A stretch of DNA of 64,000 nucleotides from positions 310,001-374,000 of the forward strand of contig NZ_UTBZ01000026.1 of assembly GCF_900580865.1 (NCBI RefSeq). Direction: 5' to 3'. Numbering within the stretch: position 1 is the stretch's first letter; the number at the start of each line of letters is the position of its first letter. Below the pieces are notes generated by a model that searched no databases, was not told the DNA's origin, and saw only the letters and a program-made list of their open reading frames with translations. Below, one piece after another: positions 47,640 through 57,109 of the stretch. This DNA comes from Pseudomonas viridiflava (GTDB lineage Bacteria; Pseudomonadota; Gammaproteobacteria; Pseudomonadales; Pseudomonadaceae). The position numbers were made by a program, and so were the translations under genes.

Positions 47640-47671
47640 AAAAAGAGCCCTTTCAACCTCTAACGGGCTCA
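47640..47671 (-). terminator. Terminator of the YbjQ-like gene
   Basis: On the minus strand GAGCCCG, 14-base loop, GGGCTC followed by TTTTTTG, ~20 bases after the stop at 47691. Confidence 0.7.
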
Positions 47672-47690
47672 CAAGCCTATTGACCGAAAC

Positions 47691-48011
47691 TCAGCGCAAC
47701 TTCACCGCTGTACCCGTGGCAAACACCACAACCATCCCGCCCTTGCCGCCAGGCATGCTGATCTCGAAGTCGACCCCAACCACCGCATCCGCCTGCAAAG
47801 CACGCGCCCTCTCCCTGATTTCTTCGGTCGCCTGAATACGCGCCTCCTTCAAAGCCCGCTCCAGCGTCTGCGAACGCCCACCGAAAAAATCGCGCATACC
47901 GGCGAACATGTCGCGGATCACATTGACGCCCTGCACCGATTCCGCGCTGACAATGTCCAGGTATGCAGTGATCTGCCGGCCTTCAATGGCGTGAGTGGTG
48001 GAGATGATCAT
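47691..48011 (-). CDS. YbjQ/UPF0145-family protein
   Basis: A 106-residue protein with the heavy-metal-binding-like fold: MIISTTHAIEGRQITAYLDIVSAESVQGVNVIRDMFAGMRDFFGGRSQTLERALKEAR and ending with the strand VVGVDFEISMPGGKGGMVVVFATGTAVKLR. Expected to form a homopentamer; biochemical function unknown. ATG 48011 has TAAGGA upstream; the longer frame from 48092 would be atypical. Confidence 0.9.
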   Translation of the reverse strand: MIISTTHAIEGRQITAYLDIVSAESVQGVNVIRDMFAGMRDFFGGRSQTLERALKEARIQATEEIRERARALQADAVVGVDFEISMPGGKGGMVVVFATGTAVKLR

Positions 48012-48245
48012 GGAGTGGTCCTTATAAGGATGAATAAAGACGCGATTGTAATCACTCAGAGCATAGTTGGGGCCGCAGCCAATAAAACCCAAACGCCCCC
48101 ACCTGTCGCACCAGTTCTAAATGAAAATACTGTGCCAGTACTAGCCAAGAGTAAGGGCGCGGCGCGAATGACTATTAACCTATCATCCGCGATGCCAAAT
48201 TGATATCATTCAACAAGTTATTTAGCTGACATATAGGAAAATATC

Positions 48246-48797
48246 ATGCAAGAGTTGATTTATGAGCCCTCATTTTGGAGCGCGACTATTATAGTATTCG
48301 GTTTGGTGCCAGCAATTTTTGGAATGCTAATCGGAACTCCAAAAGGACGGTCGAAGGAAGTGATATGGGCGAATCGTGGTATAGGAGTCGATATTGTTTT
48401 TGTCCTACTTCCTTTCATTTTTTATGCGATAGGAAACATACTAAACGGGATGTACGCAAAATTTATGTCAAGTCCAGAATTACCAATGGCGGCAATGATT
48501 CTCTTTGCGCTTACTATATTTTCAATGCTTAAAGGATTATCTGCTTCCGCATCTACGGGGAATATTGCAACGGAAGCTTTCTTAGTGGGCACCTTATTGT
48601 CGATCCTCTTGATGTTGTCTTGTGGCGCATACATTTCATGGCTAGCCTTTAGCCAACAAGTTTCGCCATGGTTCGGAGTTTTCAATAGCATTTTGATTAT
48701 TTTTGCTGTGACATTTACTTTTGCCATCAATGCTGCAATGGCATACGTGAGCAAATACCCGGAACGCTTTGGGGGAAATAGCTCTACCGAACGCTGA
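48246..48797 (+). CDS. Membrane protein of unknown function, AT-rich
   Basis: 183 residues with about five predicted helices (SATIIVFGLVPAIFGMLIG, IVFVLLPFIFYAIGNIL, MAAMILFALTIFSM, FLVGTLLSILLMLSCGAY, FNSILIIFAVTFTFAINAAMAYV). GC is much lower than neighbours and codon use differs (many ATA, TTA, AAT), so it is probably acquired. Next to an integrase remnant, consistent with cargo of a lost element. RBS AGGAAA lies ~6 bases upstream of ATG. No family recognised. Confidence 0.7.
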   Translation: MQELIYEPSFWSATIIVFGLVPAIFGMLIGTPKGRSKEVIWANRGIGVDIVFVLLPFIFYAIGNILNGMYAKFMSSPELPMAAMILFALTIFSMLKGLSASASTGNIATEAFLVGTLLSILLMLSCGAYISWLAFSQQVSPWFGVFNSILIIFAVTFTFAINAAMAYVSKYPERFGGNSSTER

Positions 48798-48811
48798 CAG
48801 CCGATAGCGCG

Positions 48812-48841
48812 AAGCCCCGGTAGAAAGGGGCTCCTTAATTT
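48812..48841 (+). terminator. Terminator of the AT-rich membrane-protein gene
   Basis: AGCCCC, loop GGTAGAAA, GGGGCT followed by a T-rich stretch (CCTTAATTTTT). Confidence 0.7.
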
Positions 48842-48959
48842 TTAACTAGTATTACAACTGCCAGCCCTACTCACCACTTCTCCTACAATGGCTTCAGCAA
48901 GATGCATAAGTGAGTCTAGCAACCTCATATAGGCCAACAAGCTAACTTTTCCAAGCAGG

Positions 48960-49558
48960 TTGACGGTGCAGTTTATGATTGAACGGGGCCGCGGGTTTCA
49001 GAAAGGATTGTACTGACCTAGCAGGACGTCGATCTAGAAAAGGGGGTGTGACTTTCCTCAGGCCAAAGGTGCGGGGAGCCTATCGCGTGACGAAGACCCG
49101 ACACTCTACGCGTAAGGCGCGTTTGCTGGAACTCGCGTGGGATGCCATTAGAAAGTTGGACACGATCAACCAGCTCAAGACAGTGGACACTGTCGACGTC
49201 GTCGAGAGGGACAACAAGACCGTCCGCAAGCACAAGTTGCACTTCGTATTCCTCAATACAAAGAGCGGCCTGCCGCACGTCAGCGACTTTGGGGTGAAAG
49301 ACAGGTTCTTCAAAGCACACTTGAAAGCGGCCGGCGTCCGGTATCGCGGGACTGGCCAGTGCCGGCACACCTATGCCATCCAGTTGCTGACCGCCGGCGT
49401 AGCATCGGTTGACTGGATTGCGGAGCAGATGGGGCATACCAGCGCGAACTGATGCGGTAGTACTACGGCATGTTGATCAACGAGGACGGCCCGAACGTCG
49501 TCGTAATGCTGCAGCACGCCCTGAGCATTCAGCCACTAGATGCTGACAACACCCTATA
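48960..49558 (+). pseudogene. Tyrosine recombinase (phage-type integrase) remnant
   Basis: The longest open stretch holds the C-terminal catalytic half: FLNTKSGLPHVSDFGVKDRFFKAHLKAAGVRYRGTGQCRHTYAIQLLTAGVASVDWIAEQMGHTSA, with the box II RxxHxY-like region (CRHTYA) and GHTS. It then breaks: the C-terminal piece YYGMLINEDGPNVVV, with the nucleophile Tyr, is in another frame after 49449, and the Lys codon expected before it reads TAG. Upstream, DVDLEKGV and GVTFLRPKVRGAYRV are also in different frames. No functional N-terminus. Points toward tRNA-Ser, the usual target. Confidence 0.85.
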
Positions 49559-49642
49559 AAACGGGCTTCGAACGCGTGCAATCCAACAGCCCGTATTCCC
49601 ATAGGCGTTCCCATATGGCTTTTTTTGATCCTCTGAAAACAC

Positions 49643-49677
49643 AAAACCCCTGAAAACTTTAACGTTTTCAGGGGTTT
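49643..49677 (-). terminator. Terminator downstream of tRNA-Ser
   Basis: A perfect stem AAACCCCTGAAAAC / GTTTTCAGGGGTTT with loop TTTAAC, and on the minus strand a T-rich TTTTGTG follows. Confidence 0.85.
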
Positions 49678-49691
49678 AGTCGTTTCAAATT

Positions 49692-49781
49692 TGGCGGTGA
49701 AGGAGAGATTCGAACTCTCGATACAGTTTCCTGTATACACACTTTCCAGGCGTGCTCCTTAAGCCACTCGGACACTTCACC
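49692..49781 (-). tRNA. serX: tRNA-Ser(GGA)
   Basis: Reads 5' GGTGAAGTGTCCGAGTGGCT...; the anticodon loop is CTGGAAA (anticodon GGA), there is a long variable arm, TTCGAATC in the T loop, and it ends CTTCACCGCCA with CCA encoded. Length 90. The integrase remnant ends ~134 bases from its 3' end. Confidence 0.95.
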
Positions 49782-50076
49782 GTATCTCTTCAAACATGTT
49801 CTGTCTGTCGAGGCGCGCTAATGTAGTCGAAAGCTTTTGCGATGGCAAACTTTTTTTCAGAATTTTCATGCGGTTAAGAGAAAAAGCCGTTTCGCCGACC
49901 GTCAGGCGATGGCAAACCGGCCAATCTTCGGTGGGCGCAACCCTTCTATATAGAAGCAGAATGCCTCGCTACGGTGGGTGGGCCGGGAAACGGTGACTGG
50001 CGGGTCAGTCACGGCGCTTTACCTGGCCTGCGGCGGTGGGTAACGTCTGCCGATCTTTCTTACAAGGAATAGCGTC

Positions 50077-50766
50077 ATGAGTGAGTTGATTTCCTACCAC
50101 CTCGAAGACGGTATCGCGACCCTGACCTTGAGCAATGGCAAGGTCAATGCCATTTCTCCGGACGTGATTGCGGCATTCAACGCGGCGCTGGATCAGGCGG
50201 TGACTGATCGTGCCATCGTGATCATTACCGGTCAGCCGGGGATTCTGTCCGGCGGCTATGACCTGAAAGTGATGACCGCCGGCCCTAAAGAAGCCGTGTC
50301 GCTGGTGACTGCGGGTTCGACCTTGGCGCGTCGCCTGCTTTCTCACCCGTTCCCGATCATCGTCGCGTGCCCCGGTCATGCTGTGGCGAAAGGTGCTTTC
50401 ATTCTGTTGTCTGCTGATTACCGCATCGGTGTCGACGGCCCGTTCAGCATCGGTCTGAACGAAGTGCAGATCGGCATGACCATGCACCACGCCGGTATCG
50501 AGCTGGCGCGCGATCGTCTGCGTCGCTCGGCGTTCCACCGCTCGGTGATCAACGGCGAGATGTTCGATCCGAAAAGCGCGGTGGATGCCGGCTTCCTCGA
50601 CAAGGTAGTTTCCGCCGAGGAGCTGCAAAGTGCCGCCCTCGCCGCTGCGCGTCAATTGAAGAAGATCAACATGCTCGCGCACAAGAATACCAAGTTGAAA
50701 GTACGCAAGGCGCTGCTGGAAGCCCTGGATAACGCGATCATTCAGGATCAGGAGCATCTGGGTTAA
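50077..50766 (+). CDS. Enoyl-CoA hydratase/isomerase (crotonase) family protein
   Basis: A 229-residue crotonase fold starting MSELISYHLEDGIATLTLSNGKVNAI. The oxyanion regions are LSGGYDLKVM and AKGAFILLSADYRIG. The usual catalytic Glu pair of true hydratases is only partly visible, so hydratase versus isomerase activity is open. Alone between tRNA-Ser and a terminator. A small palindrome (49993-50012) lies upstream. Confidence 0.88.
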   Translation: MSELISYHLEDGIATLTLSNGKVNAISPDVIAAFNAALDQAVTDRAIVIITGQPGILSGGYDLKVMTAGPKEAVSLVTAGSTLARRLLSHPFPIIVACPGHAVAKGAFILLSADYRIGVDGPFSIGLNEVQIGMTMHHAGIELARDRLRRSAFHRSVINGEMFDPKSAVDAGFLDKVVSAEELQSAALAAARQLKKINMLAHKNTKLKVRKALLEALDNAIIQDQEHLG

Positions 50767-50788
50767 ACCCCGACTCATGCCTCGAAGA

Positions 50789-50817
50789 AAAGCCCGACCG
50801 TCGTGTCGGGCTTTTTC
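50789..50817 (+). terminator. Intrinsic terminator after the crotonase gene
   Basis: AAAGCCCGAC, CGTC, GTCGGGCTTT followed by TT. Confidence 0.88.
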
Positions 50818-50982
50818 ATGCCCGTCCGGTTTAAAAGGCTATAACAGCTCTAGGACAGGACTGACCATCAATTCGGAAACATGCGCTTAAACATCGGCTA
50901 TCTCCGGACTCTATAGTGGCAATTGCCGAAAACAGTGCACATCCGTACACTGCGCCACCTTTTGTCCCGGTGGGGCCTGAAA

Positions 50983-51705
50983 ATGCTGTTCGTGTTTCGT
51001 ATGTTATTGATGGGCCTGCACTTTATTCTGGCCGGCGTGCTCGGGGTGATTCTCGGGATCTGCCGCCCGTTCAATCCGGACAACAGCCGTCTGTGCGCCC
51101 GCCTCTATGCGCTACCAGCGATGTGTATTTTGCGTTTACGGGTTAAATCCGATGTCAGCGGTTTGATAAACAAACCAGACAGCTGCGTGATCATCGCCAA
51201 CCATCAGTCCAACTATGATCTGTTCGTGTTCGGCAACGTAGTGCCGCGCCGTACCGTGTGCATTGGCAAGAAAAGCCTGAAGTGGGTGCCGCTGTTCGGG
51301 CAATTGTTCTGGCTGGCCGGCAACGTGCTGATCGACCGTGGCAATGCGCACAAGGCGCGCCAATCGATGCTCACCACGACCAATACCTTGCAGAACGAAG
51401 ACACCTCGATCTGGGTGTTCCCGGAAGGCACGCGCAACCTCGGAGAGGAATTGCTGCCATTCAAGAAAGGGGCGTTCCAGATGGCGATTGCCGCAGGGGT
51501 GCCGATCGTTCCGGTTTGCGTGAGCAGTTACATCAAGCACATGCGCCTGAATAGCTGGCGCAGCGGGAAAATCCTCATACGCTCGTTGCCGGCAATTCCC
51601 ACAGCCGGATTGACCATGGATGACATGCCCATGCTCATCAATCAGTGCCGCGAACAGATGCGCGAGTGCATTGAATCGATGGACCGGCAACTGCAAGCCG
51701 CCTAA
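50983..51705 (+). CDS. 1-acyl-sn-glycerol-3-phosphate acyltransferase (PlsC family)
   Basis: 240 residues. An N-terminal membrane helix (MLFVFRMLLMGLHFILAGVLGVILGI) precedes the acyltransferase motifs NHQSNYD (H74 and D79 of HxxxxD) and FPEGTRN near 146. It adds an acyl chain to lysophosphatidic acid at the inner membrane. I chose ATG 50983 (GGGGC eight bases upstream); a TTG at 50923 would add a 20-residue basic extension. Followed closely by a terminator. Confidence 0.9.
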   Translation: MLFVFRMLLMGLHFILAGVLGVILGICRPFNPDNSRLCARLYALPAMCILRLRVKSDVSGLINKPDSCVIIANHQSNYDLFVFGNVVPRRTVCIGKKSLKWVPLFGQLFWLAGNVLIDRGNAHKARQSMLTTTNTLQNEDTSIWVFPEGTRNLGEELLPFKKGAFQMAIAAGVPIVPVCVSSYIKHMRLNSWRSGKILIRSLPAIPTAGLTMDDMPMLINQCREQMRECIESMDRQLQAA

Positions 51706-51711
51706 GAAGAC

Positions 51712-51738
51712 AACCCGCCCCTGTGCGGGTTTTCTTTT
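51712..51738 (+). terminator. Intrinsic terminator after the acyltransferase gene
   Basis: AACCCGC, CCCTGT, GCGGGTT followed by TTCTTTT. Confidence 0.85.
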
Positions 51739-51840
51739 GCCCGGTGAACTGTACAGATTTCACTGACTCTCAAGCAGCGACACGGCTAAGCTGAAGCCTT
51801 GTGTTCCCTGCCACCTGCCAAGAAGAAGTGAATCACCACC

Positions 51841-52812
51841 ATGGGTCGAGTTGTTGCTGCTGCGGTGTACAGCGCAGGCAAGAAAGTCACCAATATTTCC
51901 CTCGACGAAGGCGCTGCCTGGGCCGCGAAAACCGGTCACTTTGTCTGGATCGGTCTGGAAGAGCCGGACGCTCAGGAACTGTCCAATCTGCAACGTCAGT
52001 TCAACCTGCACGAACTGGCCATCGAAGATGCCCTGGAAAAACACAGTCGACCGAAGCTGGAAACCTTTGGCGACGCTTTGTTTATCGTCACCTACTCGCC
52101 CATCCGCGAGAACGGCGTTCTGCAATTTATCGAGACGCACATCTTTGCCGGCAAGGGCTACATCATCACCGCGCGTAACGGCCACTCGGCTTCCTACGCC
52201 CATGTCCGCCAGCGCTGTGAGGCACGTCCGCTGCTGCTGGAGCACGGGGAAGATTTCGTACTGTATGCGCTGCTCGATTTTGTCATCGAGAACTATCAGC
52301 CTGTCGGCGAAGCGATCCACGCCGAAATTGATGAACTGGAGCGCAACGTGTTGTGTAGCGCGTTGAATGAGCGTGACATTCAGAAGCTGCATGGCTTGCG
52401 CCGTGATGTCGTACGCCTGCGTCGGTACGCAGCACCGATGGTGGAGATTGGCGAGGAACTGCAGAAGCTGAGTTTCCCGTTTATCGACAAGAATATGCGC
52501 CCGTACTTCCGCGATGTGCAGATCCACGTAACGCGGCAGATGGAAGACCTGAGCACTTTGGCCGACATCGCCAGCCAGACCATCGAGATCGGTGTGTTGC
52601 TCGAGGCTTCACGGCAAAGCGTTGTGCAGCGCAAGTTTGCTGCCTGGGCGGCGATCCTGGCGTTTCCGACGGCGGTTGCGGGGATTTACGGGATGAACTT
52701 CCAGAACATGCCTGAGTTGAGCTGGCACTACGGCTATTTCGGTGTGCTGGGGTTTATTACCGTGGGGTGTGTGAGTTTGTGGGCGAGTTTCAAGAAGTCT
52801 GGGTGGTTGTAA
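51841..52812 (+). CDS. corA: Magnesium/cobalt transporter CorA
   Basis: A 323-residue CorA protein: long soluble domain with RRYAAPMVEIGEEL and stalk helix, then two membrane helices. The selectivity motif YGMN (G284-M285-N286) followed by MPELSW is intact, unlike CmaX above at 10010. It moves Mg2+ (and Co2+/Ni2+) into the cell. The ATG is preceded by AAGAAG. Monocistronic. Confidence 0.95.
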   Translation: MGRVVAAAVYSAGKKVTNISLDEGAAWAAKTGHFVWIGLEEPDAQELSNLQRQFNLHELAIEDALEKHSRPKLETFGDALFIVTYSPIRENGVLQFIETHIFAGKGYIITARNGHSASYAHVRQRCEARPLLLEHGEDFVLYALLDFVIENYQPVGEAIHAEIDELERNVLCSALNERDIQKLHGLRRDVVRLRRYAAPMVEIGEELQKLSFPFIDKNMRPYFRDVQIHVTRQMEDLSTLADIASQTIEIGVLLEASRQSVVQRKFAAWAAILAFPTAVAGIYGMNFQNMPELSWHYGYFGVLGFITVGCVSLWASFKKSGWL

Positions 52813-52833
52813 AGAAGACCGAGTTGTCTGGAA

Positions 52834-52911
52834 CATTCGCGAGCAGGCTCGCTCCCACATTGATCGGCGGCGCACCGAAGATCTGATTTGGGAGCGTGCC
52901 TGCTCGCGAAG
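52834..52911. repeat. REP-A inverted pair, one arm diverged
   Basis: TTCGCGAGCAGGCTCGCTCC and TTGGGAGCGTGCCTGCTCGC (two changes in the second arm) fill the gap between the convergent corA and amidotransferase genes. Confidence 0.9.
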
Positions 52912-52919
52912 CTTTTGCC

Positions 52920-53642
52920 TTAGACAGTTTCTGGCTTGTGCGCCACAAACCGCATCATCCATTCCGCAACCGTAGCGCCATGGTGTTCCTGCTCCAGGCT
53001 AGCCACGCCTTTGCTGTAAATCTGTGAACCCAACGCTTCCTGACGCAGATCCAGCAGCGCCCGCGAATAATCGTGGATGAACTCCGGATGGCCCTGGAAG
53101 CACAGCACCTGATCATTGATGTGATACGCCGCAAACGGGCAGAAATCGCTGGAAGCAATGACCGTGGCGTTTTCTGGTAGTGCAGTGACTTGATCCTGAT
53201 GGCTGATCAGCAGCGTCAGTTCTTCGCGTACCGGACTCATCCACGGCGCCTTGGCCGCGAGTTTGTAATTGTGGGTGCCAACACCCCAACCCTGCGTTGC
53301 ACGCTCGCTCTTGCCGCCGAGCAGCAGCGCCAACAGTTGGTGGCCGAAGCACACGCCGAGCAGTTTGTCGCCACGCTCGTAACGGCTCAGCAGATATTCC
53401 TTGAGGGTCTGAATCCACGGGTCGGTGCCAAACGAATCGGCCTTGCTGCCGGTGACCAGGTACGCGTCGAAGGTTTGGTCGTCGCTCGGGTATTCGCCCT
53501 GCATCACGTTGTAGACAGTGAACTCGGCGGCAATCGGTTGCTGTGAGAACAGGCGCTGGAACATCTGCCCGTAACCCTGATATTGATCGACCAGTTCCGG
53601 ACGCAGGATGTCGGTTTCCAGAATGCAGATGCGTAGCGACAT
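52920..53642 (-). CDS. Class I glutamine amidotransferase-like protein
   Basis: 240 residues with the triad region GVCFGHQLLALLLGG (nucleophile C98) and FQGHPEFIHD for the His and Glu. It resembles the stand-alone GMP synthase-type amidotransferases (YfeJ-like), so the acceptor is not defined. The ATG at 53642 (MSLRICI) is chosen; the longer frame runs into the upstream non-coding region. Next gene upstream is the fadB-like gene on the same strand, 92 bases away. Confidence 0.88.
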   Translation of the reverse strand: MSLRICILETDILRPELVDQYQGYGQMFQRLFSQQPIAAEFTVYNVMQGEYPSDDQTFDAYLVTGSKADSFGTDPWIQTLKEYLLSRYERGDKLLGVCFGHQLLALLLGGKSERATQGWGVGTHNYKLAAKAPWMSPVREELTLLISHQDQVTALPENATVIASSDFCPFAAYHINDQVLCFQGHPEFIHDYSRALLDLRQEALGSQIYSKGVASLEQEHHGATVAEWMMRFVAHKPETV

Positions 53643-53734
53643 AAAAAATACCTGACACGTGATGGGAATAATGAACACCCCAGAGCCTGCCCTGAAACAC
53701 CCAGGCAAGGCAAGCCCCGGAATGCTCGTTGCCC

Positions 53735-55879
53735 TTAGAACATTTCACCTTTCGCTGCTTTATCCAACAGCAACGCGGGCGGCGCAAAACGCTCGCCATA
53801 TTGCTCAGCCAGATACTGCGCGCGAGCGACAAAATCTTTCACGCCGTACTGGTTGATGAACTGCAACGCACCGCCGGTCCACGGCGCAAACCCGATACCG
53901 AAAATCGAGCCGACGTTGGCATCCGCTGTCGAGGTCAGCACACCCTCCTCCACACAGCGCACGGTTTCGATGGCCTGCACGAAAAGCAACCGATCACGCA
54001 CGTCTTTGGGCGAAATCTGTCCGTCGGGCTTCTCGAAGCACACCTTCAGTTCAGGCCACAAATGTTTCTGCCCGCCCGCCGGGTAATCATAGAAACCGCC
54101 ACCTGCGGCTTTGCCCGGGCGCTTGTATTCGTTGAGCAGCAAGTCAATCACGGCGAAGGCCGGATGCTCAATCAGCGGCTTCCCTTCTGCCTGTAGGTCT
54201 TTGGCGGTTTGCTGGCGGATATGGCTCATCAGGCTGAGGGAAACTTCGTCAGAGATCGCCAGAGGCCCGACCGGCATGCCGGCCTTGCGCGCCTCGGTTT
54301 CGATCATCGGCGCACTCACGCCCTCGCCGAGCATGGCGATGCCTTCGTTGGTGAAGGTGCCGAATACCCGCGAGGTGAAAAAGCCGCGGCTGTCGTTGAC
54401 CACGATCGGGGTTTTCTTGATTTGCAGAACGAAATCGAAACCGCGCGCGAGGGTTTCATCGCTGGTCCGCGCACCTTTGATGATTTCCACCAGCGGCATT
54501 TTTTCCACCGGGCTGAAAAAATGCAGGCCGATGAATTTGCTTTGATCAGGTACCGCAGTCGCCAGACCGGTGATCGGCAGCGTCGACGTGTTGGAGGCGA
54601 TGACCGCTTCGGCGCCGACAACCCGTTGGGCGGCCGAAGATACCCTGGCCTTGAGCTCGCGATCTTCAAACACCGCTTCGATGATCAGATCGCAACCCGC
54701 CAGATCGGCGTCACTTTCCGTGGCATGAATACGCGCCAGCACCGCCTCGCGTTTCGACGCATCCATCTGTCCGCGAGCAACTATCTTGTCCAGCAACGCT
54801 GCAGAATGGGCTTTGCCCTTCTCGGCAGCAGCCAGATTGATGTCCTTGAGCACCACCTCTATGCCCGCCGAAGCACTGACAAAAGCAATCCCGGCGCCCA
54901 TCATGCCCGCGCCGAGCACGCCGACCTTGCGCGTGACAGACGGCGCAAACCCTTGCGGCCGCGAGCCTCCGGCGTTGATCTCATTGAGTTGAAACCAGAA
55001 GGTGCCAATCAGGTTTTTCGAGATCTGCCCGGTGGTCAGTTCGGTGAAGTAACGGGTTTCGATCAAGTGCGCGGTGTCAAAATCGACCTGAGCACCTTCG
55101 ACTGCCGCACAGAGAATTTTCTCCGGCGCCGGCATTGTTCCTTGGGTCTTGCTGCGCAGAATCGACGGCGCAATCGCCAGCATCTGCGCGACTTTCGGAT
55201 TCGACGGCGTGCCGCCCGGAATCTGATAGCCCTTCACATCCCAACGCTGCACCACCGTCGGATTGGCAACGATCCATGCGCGCGCCTTGGCCAGCAATTC
55301 GTCGCGATCCACCGCCAGCTCATCGATCAAACCGGCCTGCAACGCCTGTTGCGGACGCACTTTCTTGCCTTCCAGCAAATAAGGCAGCGCTTTCTCGATG
55401 CCAAGCATGCGCACCATGCGCACCACCCCGCCGCCACCCGGCAACAGGCCGAGGGTCACTTCCGGCAGACCGAGTTGCACCGAGGCGTCGTCCAGTGCCA
55501 CCCGGTGGTGACAGGCGAGACAGATTTCCCAACCGCCGCCCAACGCCGCGCCGTTGATCGCTGCGACAACCGGTTTGCCGAGGGTTTCCAGGGTGCGCAG
55601 TTGCCCTTTGAGGGTCAGCACCATGTCGTAGAAGGCTTTGGCTTCGGGCTTACCGACTTTGATCAGCTCGTTGAGGTCGCCGCCGGCGAAAAATGTCTTC
55701 TTCGCCGAGGTGATGATGACGCCGGCAATGCTGTCTTTTTCAGCTACCAGCCGGGCAACGCACGCGGCCATGGCCTCGCGGTACACGGCGTTCATGGTAT
55801 TGGCGCTCTGACCCGGCATGTCGATGGTCAGCACGACGATCGCGTCCTGGCCTTTTTCGTAACGAATGGCTTCGCTCAT
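53735..55879 (-). CDS. 3-hydroxyacyl-CoA dehydrogenase/enoyl-CoA hydratase (FadB/FadJ-like)
   Basis: 714 residues combining an N-terminal crotonase domain (FAGGDLNELIKVG, NGAALGGGWEICLACHHRVALDD, VTLGLLPGGGGVVRMVR) and a C-terminal dehydrogenase with NAD fold GVLGAGMMGAGIAFVSASAGIEVVLKD. It runs beta-oxidation of fatty acyl-CoA with the thiolase next to it. Shorter than E. coli FadB and closer to FadJ-like/short-chain or aromatic-acid paralogs. 24 bases from the thiolase stop. Confidence 0.9.
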   Translation of the reverse strand: MSEAIRYEKGQDAIVVLTIDMPGQSANTMNAVYREAMAACVARLVAEKDSIAGVIITSAKKTFFAGGDLNELIKVGKPEAKAFYDMVLTLKGQLRTLETLGKPVVAAINGAALGGGWEICLACHHRVALDDASVQLGLPEVTLGLLPGGGGVVRMVRMLGIEKALPYLLEGKKVRPQQALQAGLIDELAVDRDELLAKARAWIVANPTVVQRWDVKGYQIPGGTPSNPKVAQMLAIAPSILRSKTQGTMPAPEKILCAAVEGAQVDFDTAHLIETRYFTELTTGQISKNLIGTFWFQLNEINAGGSRPQGFAPSVTRKVGVLGAGMMGAGIAFVSASAGIEVVLKDINLAAAEKGKAHSAALLDKIVARGQMDASKREAVLARIHATESDADLAGCDLIIEAVFEDRELKARVSSAAQRVVGAEAVIASNTSTLPITGLATAVPDQSKFIGLHFFSPVEKMPLVEIIKGARTSDETLARGFDFVLQIKKTPIVVNDSRGFFTSRVFGTFTNEGIAMLGEGVSAPMIETEARKAGMPVGPLAISDEVSLSLMSHIRQQTAKDLQAEGKPLIEHPAFAVIDLLLNEYKRPGKAAGGGFYDYPAGGQKHLWPELKVCFEKPDGQISPKDVRDRLLFVQAIETVRCVEEGVLTSTADANVGSIFGIGFAPWTGGALQFINQYGVKDFVARAQYLAEQYGERFAPPALLLDKAAKGEMF

Positions 55880-55903
55880 AACAAGGTTCCTTGAATTCGG
55901 GGC

Positions 55904-57109
55904 TCAGAGGCGTTCGATGATGGTGGCAATGCCCATGCCGCCGCCGACGCACAGCGTCGCCAGGCCATAGCGCAGGCGTCGCGCTTCCAGTTCATCGAGC
56001 AGGGTGCCGAGGATCGCGCAACCGGTGGCGCCCAACGGGTGGCCCATGGCGATAGAGCCGCCGTTGACATTGACCTTGTCCGGATCGACGGCCATGTCCT
56101 TGATGAACTTCAGCACCACCGAAGCGAACGCTTCGTTGACCTCGAACAGATCGATGTCTTCCACACGCAATCCGGCCTTGGCCAGTGCCTTGCGTGTTGC
56201 CGGCGCGGGGCCGGTGAGCATGATGGTCGGATCGGTGCTGGTGACGGCTGTGGCGACAATGCGCGCCCGCGGTTGCAAGCCCAGCGCCCGACCTTTGGCT
56301 TCGGAGCCGATCAGCATCAGCGCCGCACCGTCGACGATCCCGGAACTGTTGCCCGGCGTGTGCACGTGATTGATCCGCTCAACATGGCTGTAAACGCGCA
56401 GCGCCGTCGCGTCGAAACCCATCTGGCCGATCATTTCGAAACTTGGTTTGAGCCTGGCCAAACCTTCAAGGGTAGATTCGGCGCGAATGAACTCATCGTG
56501 ATCGAGCAGGATGATGCCGTTCTGGTCCTGCACCGGTACCAGCGACTTGTTGAACGAGCCGTCAGCCCGCGCCCGTGCGGCTTTCTGCTGCGAGTGCAGC
56601 GCGTAGGCATCGACGTCCTGACGACTGAAGCCTTCCAGCGTGGCGATCAGGTCCGCGCCAACACCTTGCGGGGTGAAGTGGCTGTGCAGGTTGGTCTGCG
56701 GATCCAGCGCCCAGGCGCCGCCATCACTGCCCATCGGCACCCGCGACATCGACTCGACGCCACCGACCACCACCAGGTCTTCGAACCCCGAGCGCACTTT
56801 CATTGCACCAAGGTTCACCGCTTCGAGTCCCGAGGCGCAGAAACGGTTGATCTGCACGCCCGCCACGCTGACGTCCCAATCGGCCACTTGCACGGCGGTT
56901 TTGGCGATGTCCGAGCCTTGATCGCCGATTGGCGTGACGCAGCCGAGCACCACGTCATCGACCTGGCTGGTATCCAGCGAGGTGCGTTCTTGCAGCGCGG
57001 TCAGCAGACCGGCCAGCAGATTCACCGGTTTGACGCTGTGCAAGGCGCCATCGGCCTTGCCTCTGCCACGGGGCGTGCGTAACGCATCGAATATCAAAGC
57101 TTGGGTCAT
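55904..57109 (-). CDS. Acetyl-CoA acetyltransferase (thiolase)
   Basis: 401 residues. The acylation Cys lies in [20 protein letters not shown], the active-site His in [19 protein letters not shown] and the second Cys in [16 protein letters not shown]. It is the partner of the FadB-like gene. ATG 57109 follows GAGGACGTC; the longer frame from 57196 lies in the promoter. The two genes form a beta-oxidation pair separate from the main fadBA. Confidence 0.93.
   Translation of the reverse strand: MTQALIFDALRTPRGRGKADGALHSVKPVNLLAGLLTALQERTSLDTSQVDDVVLGCVTPIGDQGSDIAKTAVQVADWDVSVAGVQINRFCASGLEAVNLGAMKVRSGFEDLVVVGGVESMSRVPMGSDGGAWALDPQTNLHSHFTPQGVGADLIATLEGFSRQDVDAYALHSQQKAARARADGSFNKSLVPVQDQNGIILLDHDEFIRAESTLEGLARLKPSFEMIGQMGFDATALRVYSHVERINHVHTPGNSSGIVDGAALMLIGSEAKGRALGLQPRARIVATAVTSTDPTIMLTGPAPATRKALAKAGLRVEDIDLFEVNEAFASVVLKFIKDMAVDPDKVNVNGGSIAMGHPLGATGCAILGTLLDELEARRLRYGLATLCVGGGMGIATIIERL

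Noticed and set aside
48979..49452. Intact 157-residue integrase gene
   Set aside because: The frame lacks the N-terminal domain and the catalytic Tyr, which is found downstream in another frame, so it is a remnant.
49796..49996. 66-residue plus-strand ORF after tRNA-Ser
   Set aside because: No RBS, no recognisable features, and irregular composition.
54209..55894. 561-residue plus-strand ORF
   Set aside because: Antisense to the FadB-like gene; no domain.
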